From Gymnogyps californianus (taxonomy: Eukaryota > Chordata > Aves > Accipitriformes > Cathartidae), in NCBI RefSeq assembly GCF_018139145.2, contig NC_059500.1, forward strand, positions 38,359,437-38,423,436: a DNA stretch of 64,000 nucleotides. The letters are read 5' to 3'. The translations under genes were made by a program, and so were the position numbers. Each line of letters opens with the position of its first letter. The first letter of the stretch is position 1. Positions 37,725 to 49,700 of this stretch are shown here, piece after piece. The notes under the pieces were generated by a model that was given only the letters and a program-made list of their open reading frames with translations, searched no databases and was not told the DNA's origin.

Positions 37725-38715
37725 AAATAGAATAGGATAGAATTGAATGGAATGGAATAGAATACAATAGTTCCAGTTGGAAGGGACCTACAATGATCAT
37801 TTAGTCCAATTGCCTGACCACATCAAGGCTGACCGGAAGTTAGAGCGTATTATCAAGAGCATTGTCCAAATGCCTCGTCCTAAGGCACTGACACACACGG
37901 GGCATTGACCACCTCTCTAGGAAGCCTGTTCCAGTGTTGACCACCCTCTTGGGAAAGAAATGCTCCCTAATGTCAAGTCTGAGCCTCCCCTGATGCAGCT
38001 TTGAACCATTCGCACGTGTCCTGTCACTGGATCCTAGGGAGAAGAGATCGGCACCTCCCTCTCCACTTCCCTGCCTCAGGAAGCTGTAGAGAGCAATGAG
38101 GTCACTCCTCAGCCTCCTTCTCTCCAAATTAGACAAATGCAAAGTCCTCAGCCGCTCCTCACAGGACATGCCTTCCAGCCCTTTCACCAGCTTCATTGCC
38201 CTCCTCTGGACCCATTGGAGTACCTTCACATCCTTCTTAAACTGTGGGGCCCAGAACTGCACACAACAGTCAAAGGTGAGGCTGCACCAAGGCTGAATAC
38301 AGCAGGATAATTATCTCTTTTGACCGGCTGGTTATGCTGTGTTTGATGCACGCCAGACCACAGTTTGCCCTCTTGGCTGCCAGGGCACACTGCTGATTCA
38401 CATTGAGCCTGCAGCCAACCAGCACCCCCAGATCCCTTTCTGCAGGGCTGCTTTCCAGCCACTCCTCTCCCAATCTATACTTCCTCCACCCCAGATGCAG
38501 AATCTGGCATTTGTTCTCGTTAAATTTCATGCCATTGATGATTGCCCAATGCTTCAATCTGTCTAGATCCCTCTGCAAGTCATCTTGTCCCTCTAGAGAG
38601 TCAACAGCACCTCCCAGTTTGGTATCGCCAGCAAGCTTGCTAATGATGCATTCAAGTCCTGCATCCAAATCATTGATAAACCTGTTCAACAGAACTGGTA
38701 TTAGAATTGAGTCCT
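37725..38715 (-). mobile_element. CR1 LINE 3' portion, 5'-truncated
   Basis: The low-coordinate end is a decayed terminal repeat (AATAGAAT, AGGATAGAAT, TGGAATGGAAT units at about 37725-37770), then the 3' UTR block TTGGAAGGGACC. The element extends on the minus strand to about 38715, just before motif B of the reverse transcriptase. It is more diverged than the copies at 24665 and 32825 and is close in type to the copy at 5511: both have the HLDNAL C-terminus and a KLHQG block. Confidence 0.93.
37840..38715 (-). pseudogene. CR1 reverse transcriptase, C-terminal half, inactive
   Basis: From 38715 down the frame enters inside motif B (SILIPVLLNRFINDL) and then gives the motif C site as LAGDTKLGG, where CR1 normally has FADDTKLGG. 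The first catalytic aspartate is therefore a glycine. It continues through DSLEGQDDLQRDLDRL, MKFNENKCQILHLG, LNVNQQCALAAKRAN and [14 protein letters not shown]. The frame breaks between 38270 and 38262, resumes with [20 protein letters not shown], and ends near [10 protein letters not shown] after a pair of compensating shifts near 37930. It is a dead fragment with no upstream catalytic motif A. Confidence 0.9.
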
Positions 38716-41567
38716 GAATAGCTACTGCGGACCTGAGAAAGAATAAAAGTCAGTATCATTTAGCCATAGAGAATACAAGTTGAAACATATTAAACAAAAA
38801 GAGCGTTCTTAATGGAAGTATAGACTATTTTGCTACAAAGAAGGCACAACGAGGTAGAAGAAAGGGCAAAGGAAACTCCAGAGGACAAACTGCAGCAGAA
38901 GGAGGCAGCAAGCCCACTCTTTGTGGCAGCTTCTTTCAGCTTCCACTCACTCCATTGACCTTCACCATAGGAGGGAAGAACATAAGGGAGTCCATGGACA
39001 AATGGGAATATGCCAGATGTAATACAAGAAGAGCTCAGAAAAGCATTTGATACAGTGCCTGAGGAAATTTGGCTTCAAAGTATAAGCTGGAGTCATCTGG
39101 ATGTGAACCAGTCTTCTCTGAACTGAAAATTGCCTGAAGGGCAATGCAGAAGAGTACAAGAGAAATACAAGTGGCTGTGCTGCCTGGCCTATGAAAGTAG
39201 TACATTATCTAAAGTCTCTTATGCTATTAAATTAGGAATTACAATTACAGGAAGAGAAATAATACCAGTGAAAGGAGAAGGAGAGGTAGAAAATGTGAAA
39301 CATCGAAGGCCACACAGAAGTGTATTCTGAAGTGCATCTACTCTAAAAGCAGCAATTAAAATTGATCATTGCACACCAGTTTACTGAGATGTGTCTTCAG
39401 CAGTGTACGATGCTAAAAATTTCTTTCAACATCATGTCACAGGCAACTGATACACCAACCTTTTTTTCTGCATGTGAATGACCAAGGCAAAGAAACTGAT
39501 TACTGGACTAAGTTGAATATGTATCAAGCACAGTCTCTACAGAAAGATGGAGATGACACAAAAAAACCCCATGCAAAATAGTTATCTCCACTATATTCAA
39601 GAGTAGTGTATTGGTGAGCATGGAAAGTAAAAAGTAAACAGCGTATTAGGAAATGGCAGGCAGCCACCACTCACATGGTACATTCTGTTTGACCAAAGTA
39701 CACAAAAATTGACCAGAAGAATTTGTTGAAAGAAAATGACAAATAGAGTATGCTCTGCCTCCCCAGAAACAGCAAATCAGAACACAGTATGCTCAGTCAG
39801 TCCTGTGAGATATGGTCCTAATTCAAGATAATACTTGCAGAATTTTGCAATAGTCTGTAAGGAGTCAGTGTTAATCCTGGTATCTGCATATTGAAGCTAA
39901 TTTATTTTATTGCTTTCCATTTGGGCCTACTCGACTCACAAAATTGTCCCAGATTAAAGTTGTGATTTTACACTGAGTTAACTAAACCAATGTAAAATTG
40001 ACAGCAACTATGTTTAATTTTTGTGTAGGATTTACTTCTTCAAAAAGTTTACAGGCAGAAGGGAAAAAAATGCAGCCAATTTAAACCAAGTTAAACTATG
40101 AGAAAACCTATTTGCTTCTTGCATTGCTTCTGTTACCTAAACTAGTTTTGTCCAATCTTTTTCAGCTGGACAATTTCAATTGGAATTTTACAGTTGTTTT
40201 CAAGCAAACAGAACTGTGCCTGTATTGTATGAAATAATTGTTTGTAGTTAAAACTCTGCCCCGCTAAAATCAATGTTTGCCAAATACTACTCAAAAACTA
40301 ATTTTTTAATGAAGAATTCACTAGTCTCTCTTGATCAGATGTCAGCTGATGTCATTCTCATTCTCTTTATATAATCTACTGAACACATAACTAATATTAA
40401 GGTTAAGGTCAGACCAGCATTCTAAAGAACTTTCATATGAAATTGATATTCTTAGAAACTTGTTTGTGGTTTGGAAGAAAGTAATCTGTTTCCACAGATG
40501 AATTTAAATGCGTTTCTCCTGTAATCGTTTTGTTCATTTCGGCAAAATTCTTTCCTATAACTCTGGTTAACTGTTCTTTAAGTGCCACCCCACACTGAAA
40601 TGAAAGGTGTAATTTCATGTCACATCTAGCTGATATTATAATTTTTTTCCCAGAGAGTTAAATTAGTAGAAAACTTACCCTACTGAGAAGTGGGCTCAGA
40701 TGAGTGCCAATGCACAGAAGAGAGGACGGGAACACAGGCTGGTACAGAAAAACGTTGCTTGGGAAACACAAACCGTTTTCTTGTTTTAGCTGTAACATCA
40801 AGCCAATTCTGCATGTACTCTTGAGTCCTTCTGAAGGAGAAGACTCACATAAGCATGAGTGCGCCCTGGCTCTGGCTTATGGATGCTCTTATGAAGAAAG
40901 CACTAGTTACGATTGGTGAATTAGGCCTCAGGGTTAGCATTGAGATTACTCCTGTAGTACAGCATAGATATTGCAGAATAACTATCTATGTTACAACTAC
41001 TTGCCACCATCAGTGTGGTCAGGAAGATTCATTCTTATTTTTGTTTATATTAACCATATTTCTACAATAAATCAATGTTATTCATAAATTGTTTTGATGA
41101 GTAATCTACATGTTTCTTGAAATAATCCATATTTAGAAATTTATCTGAGCTGTTTCATCAACCATTTCTATTAGACAGTGCCAATTTTTTTTTTCCTGAA
41201 TAATAACAGCAAGCCATACAAAGAAGAACACTGACTATAGAAATTTGCAGACATTTGTGCTGTTAGCGTTATAATCTCTTCTTGTGTTTTTTACAATTTT
41301 AATTTTGGTTCAATTCTGAATTCAAAAGTTTTTTAATATGTTACTAGGTCATGTAAGCTGATTCTCTGTATGTGACCTGAGTCCTAGAGTTTTGTGTAGG
41401 TACTGCTGTTTAGACCCTCCATTACTTACTTGCCTTAAACTCATATTCCACAGAGAGTCCAGATCTGGATTTGGTGATACCAGTAGCTGGTGATTCCATA
41501 TCTGACTGTTTGTTCTTACACTTAAACATTCTTGATCTTAAATACATGCATCTTCTTCTTAATATGC
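38716..41567. other. Mostly unique DNA with one possible RT relic
   Basis: No gene was recognised in about 2.9 kb. A short plus-strand frame at 39037-39060 reads RKAFDTVP, resembling motif A of a LINE reverse transcriptase (see findings). The rest carries no identifiable feature. Confidence 0.45.
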
Positions 41568-42161
41568 TATTGTGGGTTAACCCTGTTGCAGATAAGTATC
41601 ACATAGTGGCTTGCTTACTTCCCTCCCCCAGTGGAATGGAGGAAGAGGAATGGAAGAATAAAAACAAGAAAACTTTGGGGTCAAGATAAAACAAACAAGC
41701 AAACAAACAAAAAACTATTTAATAAGTGAATGGTAAGTGGAAGAAGGATGAATAAAACAAAACGAAGCAAGTGATGCAAAAGCAATCACTCACCACCTCC
41801 CTTGGGCAGACCAATGCCCAGCCAGCTCCCGAACAAAAGATGGTTCACCCCCTAAAGTCCCCTCTTTTCCCTTTTAATGCTGAGCATGACGTTATATGGT
41901 ATGGAATATCTCTTTGGTTAGTTAGGATCATCTGCCCAGTTGTGTCCCCTCCCTGCCGTCTGCGCACCCTCTCCCCTGCCAATCTACTCACTGGGGGTGC
42001 AGAGTGATAAACCGAGAAGGCCTTGATGCTGTGCAAACACTGTTCGGCAAAAGCTAGAATACTAGTGTATTGTCAGTACTGTTTTGGTTAAAAATCTAAA
42101 ACACAGCACCATATGAGCTGCTATGAAGAAAATTAACTCTATCCTAGCCAGGGCCAGTACA
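41568..42161 (-). mobile_element. Diverged solo LTR, same broad family
   Basis: On the plus strand it begins TATTGTGGGTTAACCC (a TG end mutated to TA) and ends GCCAGGGCCAGTACA. Shared blocks in order are the GTGGAATGGAGG block, an AAACTTTGGGGTCAAGATAAA block in place of AAACTCGTGGGTTGAGATAA, TTTAATAAGTG (polyadenylation signal on the minus strand, 41718-41723), AATCACTCACCACCTCCC, and GCTGAGCATGACGTTATATGGTATGGAATATC. The left flank TATGC and right flank TACAC match at only three of five bases, so any duplication has decayed. It is an older insertion than the 34795 and 63370 copies. An (AAAC)n run lies inside at about 41691-41713. Confidence 0.85.
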
Positions 42162-45100
42162 TACACCTAAATGTACCCTACATTTTAAAATAGGCAACAT
42201 CACCTCACTTGCTCAAGGAAATAAAAGATGTGACATCTTAATATTAAAATAAAATACATTATCTGTACAATAGTTTGTAAATTCCCTTTACTTTATGAAC
42301 TATTACTATAGAGTTCTTATTTTTCCTTTTCATTGTAGTAAATGCTTTTTTTGAAGGGTAGGATCAGGTCACATAGCCAGCTGATTATAACACAGAGTTG
42401 AGGTAAATGCTTTGTAGGTATAACCTATGTATAGGAAAGGACAGTCATATTGCAGCTCAGGTTCCTTCAAGCAATACCTTCTGGTGCTTCCCATCGATGT
42501 AGAAGTATATCTTTTGCAAATTTTCTTAAAAGGATATTTCAGAGTAATGTTCTTGTGATAAAATCAGAAACGCATTTTCAGCACGTATTATCCTTTTCAA
42601 ACATTGTAAGCTAACCCAGAATTAAACTTCAGTCTTCCATTTTATAGCAGATTTATAACTAAGTGATACTCTACAATATTTCTTTTGAGTGTAGGTCCAA
42701 AAGCAGGTTTCACTTTTATGCCTAGGTTGAAGAAAATCAGTGCAAACACTGCCTGTCATATTTGACTGCATGAGCTTACTACTCCCAGCCCATAAAACTG
42801 CAGTGCACCCTGAGTAAATCTTTGCTGTTTTTCTTTAAATGATAAAGCAGCTTTATAATAATCTTTGCTTTTAACACCCCACCTTCATCAGGTTCTATTT
42901 TAATTGCTTCATTAAAATATTTCAAAGTCCATCTAAGAATCTCATCTGTTCACCCTTAAAACTTCTTTCAGAGAAAACTGATTCATTTCCCTTCTGATTT
43001 CCTGTCATGAGAGTGAATTATGTAAATGAGATGAAAAAATAATTGATTGTAAAGCTGCAAACTGGTGGGAATTTGTGGAGAACACAGGCAGGGAATATCT
43101 GAGGGACATGAAATAATAGTGACTTCAGGGATAAACAGAGACAAGGAATAAAGACAGGATCCAATTTCCATTAGTGGGTTAATCTTCAGCATGTACTTTG
43201 CATTTATACAATATCCATGTTTGGGAAGGAGGGACAAACTTCAGGGAACTTTAATCAGGAGTACAAAAATAAATCATTTTCTGCTTAATTAAAAAAAATG
43301 TAATGTTTAATTATCTGGATTTATTTACCTTTTTGAAAAACAACTTCTAATCACTAACTGCAGTAAATGCAGCTGATGTAGCTGATTTAATAAAATGACA
43401 AACAAATAAAAAGTAGTCCTAATGTGCTGGAAAAGGTCTGCTTCTGAAAGATGATTAAGGACTGTGTTTTTACAAAGCATTCAGAATCAACTATATATAT
43501 ATAAGGGAGAAGTAACTGGTAATCAGTGAACAGTTTGAGATAGTAGCTGTTACCCAGCCAGCCTGAAATGAATATTCTGAAATTCCAAACACTCATCTAA
43601 AATTCGATTTTGATGGGAAAACCTATTTACATTTTGGATGGTAGAACTGTAACTATACTAGCAAAGAGTTTTAGTCAGAAGAAGTATAATTTCATTCTTG
43701 TTTGCAAATAAAATGCTGTCATATAAATTTGATGTGCCAGATACATGACAAAATATGTGGGGTTATTTGAGGGATTGCAAAAATATACATGGATTTAGGA
43801 CAAATAGTAATTTTTTTCTGATTTCTTTTCTGTCCTATTAATAGAAGTGAAGCTTAAACTACTAAATCACCATGCCTTATTGTTTAATCCATTTAGATGT
43901 ATCTAATGTGCACATAAATTGTATATATATAATACGATTATAGAATTGCTGTTTCCGCTTCTTATCTACTTTTTTCTTCTTTTCATTCCCATTGACTCTA
44001 CAATAACTAATAACATCAAATTGTTGCTCATTTAAGGATTTTGTTGATTTTTTTAATTGGAGAAAAGCTTTTGCAAAAATTTGAGATTTACATTGTTCTC
44101 TGAGAATGGTTTGATATGGATTTCCTTTAATCTGGTTATTAGAGAAATGCCAGTCTGAAGTTCTCCACTCAGAAAGTTCTGCCTAAAGGAATTTGATATA
44201 GAAATAACTTTAACTCATCCACATACTAAGACTAGTTTGTTTTAATAAACACAAAACTGAGATCTACTGTTCCTTATTGATTGTGCTGTAGCCTCTGGAT
44301 AAGCTTTGAGGGATTATTAATAAAATTGGTTTGCTATTTAGTCACCTGACTCATGTATACAGTTACAAATGGACACTGTCATTTGTAGTTCTATGTTGTC
44401 TCTTAACTGAGTTCATGATCAGTTTTCTATTCTGAGACGAACATGACGATCATTTTTCCTGAAAGCAAACTAATTCAGATTGACCCAGTAAGAGTATACA
44501 AAATGCAGAGCTAGTTAAGGAAAAGGAAAAAAAAGAAAGAAAGAAAGAAACAAACAAACAAAAGTTTTCATTCTAAGATTCCAACCCTGGTTTTGTGTTC
44601 TTTATTTATTCTTTAATAGTTAAACAATCTGTGGGCATAATAACCTTTACTAAGGGGACTGAGATACCCAGTTATGCTATTTCTTGCTTGTTCTTTCACT
44701 GACCCTACAGGAGTTATATGACTTGTAGTACCACTGCATGAAATAAACAGGCAGGTTGTTTATAGCCTGATGAATAAATGCATTTTTGGGAAGCAAAGAC
44801 TGGGTTTCTATCTTCTTGTGCTTGGGGTCGCATCTGATTTCTTACTGACAGGGAGACAGCTTGATTTACAGAGCTGTTACATGCATGGGGACAGGAACAC
44901 TGTTTCTACCTGACCATTTCAGCAGCTACTAAATGTGACACGTTAAATGTGTCCTGCATGTGCCCATCCCTGTACGGGCATTAGGCGTAAGGACCCCTTG
45001 CTTTGCGAGTTGTAGTGGTGGCAGGAATGCGAATGGCTCCAAGAGACTTTATGAACTTGACCCAGATGGAGATGAAAGAGCAGAACTTCAGATTCTTTAA

Positions 45101-46010
45101 AGGTTTCATGACCAAAATTTGAGTCTTGGTCATCTAAATGCTAAGTTCTGGAGTTTATGCCACATACTGTGGCATATAAGTGCCACCTAGTTTTCACTTC
45201 ATGTGGTTTAGTCCTTACTCTTAAGACAGAGTGGAAAAGTCAAGTCTATGCTATTCAGTTTATGTTATGTTATTAAATTTTTATGTTAAATGGGAGATAT
45301 CCAACTGAATTAAAGCAAACAGACACATTCGCTTTTCATTTCCAGCTTTGGGAGTATTTTAACTGTAATTCTAATTTTGTTAGTAAATTTGCTATATAAT
45401 ACACACTTGTCAGTGTTTTTCTCTCCAAAGCATCAGACATTTGCTGGTAAATATCCTTCCCCATCTAAAATTAGGAGCTCTAATTATAGCATCTACATCT
45501 TTGATGAGAAAAGGTCTTTTTAACTGAGTGCTAATTATGATTAATTTATTCATTGATGCCGCTATCATTTATACTTCAATGTACCTGCTAAAATGGCAAT
45601 AAACATTCAAATATATATCTTTTTATTCATTTGCTTTATTTAGCTGAATAAAAAAATACTTTTGTAATCAGTAATCATATTTCTTATTTACAATTCTTAA
45701 TGAGAAATAATATAACAGTATTTTTTTCAGTACTGAGAAAATCTGTAAAGCACCAAGAGACACAAATTTGCAAGTGCAGAACAAATATTGTAAATATACA
45801 TCAGTTGCAGATAGGCTGCTGCCATCTTTTGGTTATGTAAATTATCAGTATGGAAATAGCAAAACCTTTCCAAAAAAACCCCAAACATCTTTTAAAAATT
45901 GATTTGAAATGGATGAAATATGTTTTTACTGTATTCTTGCATGCAGTACCATTTCACCGCATGTTTAATATTATTGCCTAGGTAGAAAGACACAGTGGCT
46001 CAGATACTCA
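42162..46010. other. Unique AT-rich DNA, no gene seen
   Basis: No coding or RNA gene was recognised in about 3.8 kb. Simple repeats are a short (TA)n at about 43491-43502 and an (AAAG)n followed by (CAAA)n tract at 44529-44563. A locally GC-richer piece near 44810-45070 has no sustained frame. Confidence 0.5.
44529..44563. repeat. (AAAG)n-(CAAA)n microsatellite
   Basis: About five AAAG units pass directly into about four CAAA units. It is an A-rich compound simple repeat with no attached retroelement body. Confidence 0.8.
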
Positions 46011-46740
46011 TCTGTCCAACGTGTGCAACAAGACAGGCATCAACTGTGAGAAAGACTTTATTAAAAAAATCACTCCTTGTTACTCTTTAGGGCCACATCA
46101 CAGTTACATGCAGTGAACCCACCCAGAGTTGAAAGGGGAATGAGATCTGGCCAAATACATGCACAATTTTGCCTAAGCATCTTCACAAAATCTAAGCTGG
46201 GGTTCACGTGGGTTTTGGGGACGACCAAGGCTTCAGCCAGTCTTACTCCTGCCAGCTGGTTTAGGCAAGGCTCTGCAATCCTGAGACTTTTAATTATCCA
46301 AAAGGTCCCTGACATGGAAAACTGCAGACTTTTTCCAAATGCTTTAAGCACTTCCTGTTTTGGGGGAGTGGGGGAAGTCCTTAAAGGGCTTTTACTTTTC
46401 CCCGCAGCGCCCAGGGAGGAAAGAAGAGAAGAGAAAAAGCCAGGAGCAAATGACTGACTACACTTCTCCCTGTCTACAGCGTGTCCAACTGGAAGCCAAA
46501 GAGGTGTTCAGAGAGGATGAGGAGGGAGAGATAGCACTCTCCATTTAAAACCGGTAGCTGGGAACCTAGATGCCTTTTCCCTCCATGCCTATGAGGGGGC
46601 CAGGAGCAGGGCCATCCTCAGGGTCATAGCCTCCTTCTCCCGAAGTCATACAACATGGTCAAGAGTCCCAACATGGAGCTCTGGGCCTGAGGCACTGTCT
46701 CGTTCTCAAACAAGAAAAGAAAAGAAATAAAGTACCGGTG
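46011..46740. other. Unassigned GC-richer island with outward-facing polyadenylation signals
   Basis: The block is visibly richer in G and C than the DNA on either side. It contains TTTATT at 46057-46062 (AATAAA on the minus strand) near its left end and AATAAA at 46726-46731 on the plus strand near its right end. Two opposed open frames overlap in it: plus 46077-46457 (126 codons) and minus 46070-46351 (93 codons). Neither contains a domain I recognise, and the plus frame may be open only because of base composition. An E-box-like CACGTG lies at about 46206-46211. It could be an unrecognised LTR (minus strand, with a short U5 after the signal), a retrocopy of a 3' UTR, or a terminal exon. 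I tested TG/CA ends for target duplications and found none. Confidence 0.4.
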
Positions 46741-49700
46741 TTTTGGCATTTGTTTGTCGGAGGGTTTTTTTTACTTGAATAAAAGCCCTGAGCTTGGTTT
46801 ACTATGATTTTTACCTTCATACTATTCATTATTTTCAAATATTAGGACAACTGCTGAGTATTCATAAAAGCAACTGAAACATCAGGAAACGTTTCATGAA
46901 GTTCAGCATGATTGGGTTCGTGTTTAAATCACGAACAGAAGTGCATTATACAATAAGAAAAAGTGAAAAGAGTTTCAAACCAGCAACTTCACTATGCAAA
47001 TGTATCTGAACTACTGAGCAAATAATAAAGACACTTCTTGCCTTATTATTTGGATGATTCATTGAACAATTGTATGATTCACTAGCTAAAAATCCTGAAT
47101 GATTCACTAAGTTAAAAATGGTCGACATTCATAATAAATCTGCTTTATGCAGGACACTAATAGAGTTTACAATATCTTTGTAGATACTGTAACAGCTAAT
47201 GAGCCTCTTACATCTCTCACCCTTCCTGATGTCTTTCTGAAAATTCACTTAATAAAAATGTCGGGAAGTCTGAAGCAAAGACATAGCCTGAGAAGAAATT
47301 TTTGTTTGGTAGCAGATTGCACTCCAAGACCACAGCTCTCCTTGGCAGGGCTAGGCATGCTCTAAAGTGCATCATAATTAAATTAACAGTCAATATTTAA
47401 AATTAGTTCTGCACTTTTTCCAGGAGAGATCTTGGAGATATTTAATCTTCAAATGCAACCAGCACAGAGGTCCTGAATGGAGTCTGGGAGTCTGCCACAC
47501 TGTAATATTAACCACCGTTAGTCATATGAGGGTAGCACATATAGATTCTAGCCATCAAACTCTGAAATCTGGTAATCTCTGTATTCAGAATCAAATCAAG
47601 AAAACAGAATTTTATATGATTTCATCAAGTCTACCTTTTAAGGATCTGCCAACAGTCACGGCTTTCAAGCAAATGTGGATAGAGATTAAATACATTAAAT
47701 TAAATTGAATAAATACATCTTCAAATAAAAGCAATGATGTGAACAGTTTGTGACTCCATCATGTGATACAGAATATAAAATGATAACGAGAAAAGACAAA
47801 ATGCATACTGACCTGCAGCTAACAGAAGCAATGGCAGGTAAGGAACTAACAATCTGAGTGTGTCATACACGTTAGTGTAATCTCAATAATCTCAATGCAC
47901 TGAATTAGGCTTTGGCCATGAACTTCTCTGACGAGAGCTGGGAGAAATTCTAAGCTCTCGCTTTTTGAAGCCCAAATGATTTTTTTTTTTACTACGGGAA
48001 ACGTTGAGAAGTACCCATTAGTACAATTTGAAATCACTCCTACTCTCCAAAAGAGAAATTGATTTGAAAAGCTTTCTATTTTTCACCTTCCTTTTCACCT
48101 TACCTTTCAGATCCTACAGTATGTAACAGAGTTCTTCACAAGTACCTAGAAAGTAAATCATCACATTTTCTACAGAGCTGTTTGAAATTTGGCCCTAAAG
48201 GTGCTACAGCAGTGATCTTATCTGAATAAAAGTTTTCTGAATTTACATTTGTAGTCATATCCTGAATCTTTGCAGAAGGTCATCATGAAAATTAACATAA
48301 TGACTACTAAACGAACTACCACAGCTCTTTGATGTATTTTAAGATAAGCATCATTAACATAAGTTGAGATCAATTCATGTCAGATAAGTATTAGTCTTCA
48401 TAATGAATCCCTGGCCAGTAGATTTTCATCCAAATAATGCTTGTCTGTATACTGGAAACAAAAAATTAGCCTGTTCATTTGCCAAAATATAGAAGTGGGT
48501 GGATGAAGGAACTTAAACGTTCATAAAGGCTAGATAAATTTCTGGTACATATGCATTATTTGTTTTATCAGGAAAAAAGTATTAATGTATAAAATCCACT
48601 GGAATGATCAAAGTGTTTAAACAATACATCATCTTCTGCCTTGTAGTAATTATAAAGTTTAATAAGAACCAAATTCCTGAAATATTGAAAATATGAAAAA
48701 TAAATTCCACTTTCCTCAGCATATCTCACTTCTAGCACTGTCACACAGATGATTATTGCTAGAAGTTTTCCACTGCATAAAGACAGGACAGTGAAAAATA
48801 GCATTTGACAAAAGCTCTGAAGAGGTATATAATTTAAATCTCCAGAACAAAATTTTTAGAAAGACTAATAGGATGGTCTCTATTTTCTACAGAATAAACC
48901 AGCCAACACTAACAACAGATTTTACTGAAGTTTTCCAGTTCAAATACTAAAAAGTCTTGTAACTCACAGTATCAAAGTTTCTGGTGTGGAAGATGCTAGA
49001 ATAAGATAGAAAATGCTGAAAGATACAACAGAAGATTATTGTAACAATAACAAATACAGAAGTTATTCCTGTATTATTTACCAGCACACATCTGTATAAA
49101 AACCCTTGAATTTCAAGAACAAGGATTGAAGAACAGCAGGAAGGCAATTCTCTATCCTGCTCCTCTGGAGAAGGCTTTTTAGTATTTAGTTTTCCATTTA
49201 AAGGAAGTAAATTAGAAACTTCCCCAATTTCCAGACAGCATTAAAACAGCTGGTCACAGGGATATCACCGGTTGTGGAAATGCATATAGGCAGCAACCTT
49301 TCCTCCTATAATCAAGGAGTAGCAAATTAATGACTCTTGAAGGCCCCTGAAGTTGGAGGCATAAGAAAAGAGAAAATTTCTTACAAAATTAATTGAGTTA
49401 AAATAGTTTCACTTAGTGCACTTAAATCATGTGAATCTGAAACACCAAGCCTCAGCACATGCCCATAAATATGCATGCATTGGGCAGCAAGATTTTCACA
49501 TACATGTGAAGAATCACGGTATCAGAATCACTGATTTTGCTGTGCTAAGCTATTTATAGTAGTGTGTTTTGAAGAACAACAATTTTTTCCCATAGGTAGT
49601 TAAACAAACAAAATCTTTCCAAATGTAAAATGGAACAACTGGAAAGTCTCCATTTTATCTTAAGAGTAAGAATAATCATAATGTCTCTTCTCCCAGTATT

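Noticed and set aside
46011..46740. Assignment of the GC-richer island as a solo LTR
   Set aside because: Several TG and CA end combinations were tested and none had a flanking 4- to 6-bp direct repeat; left as unassigned.
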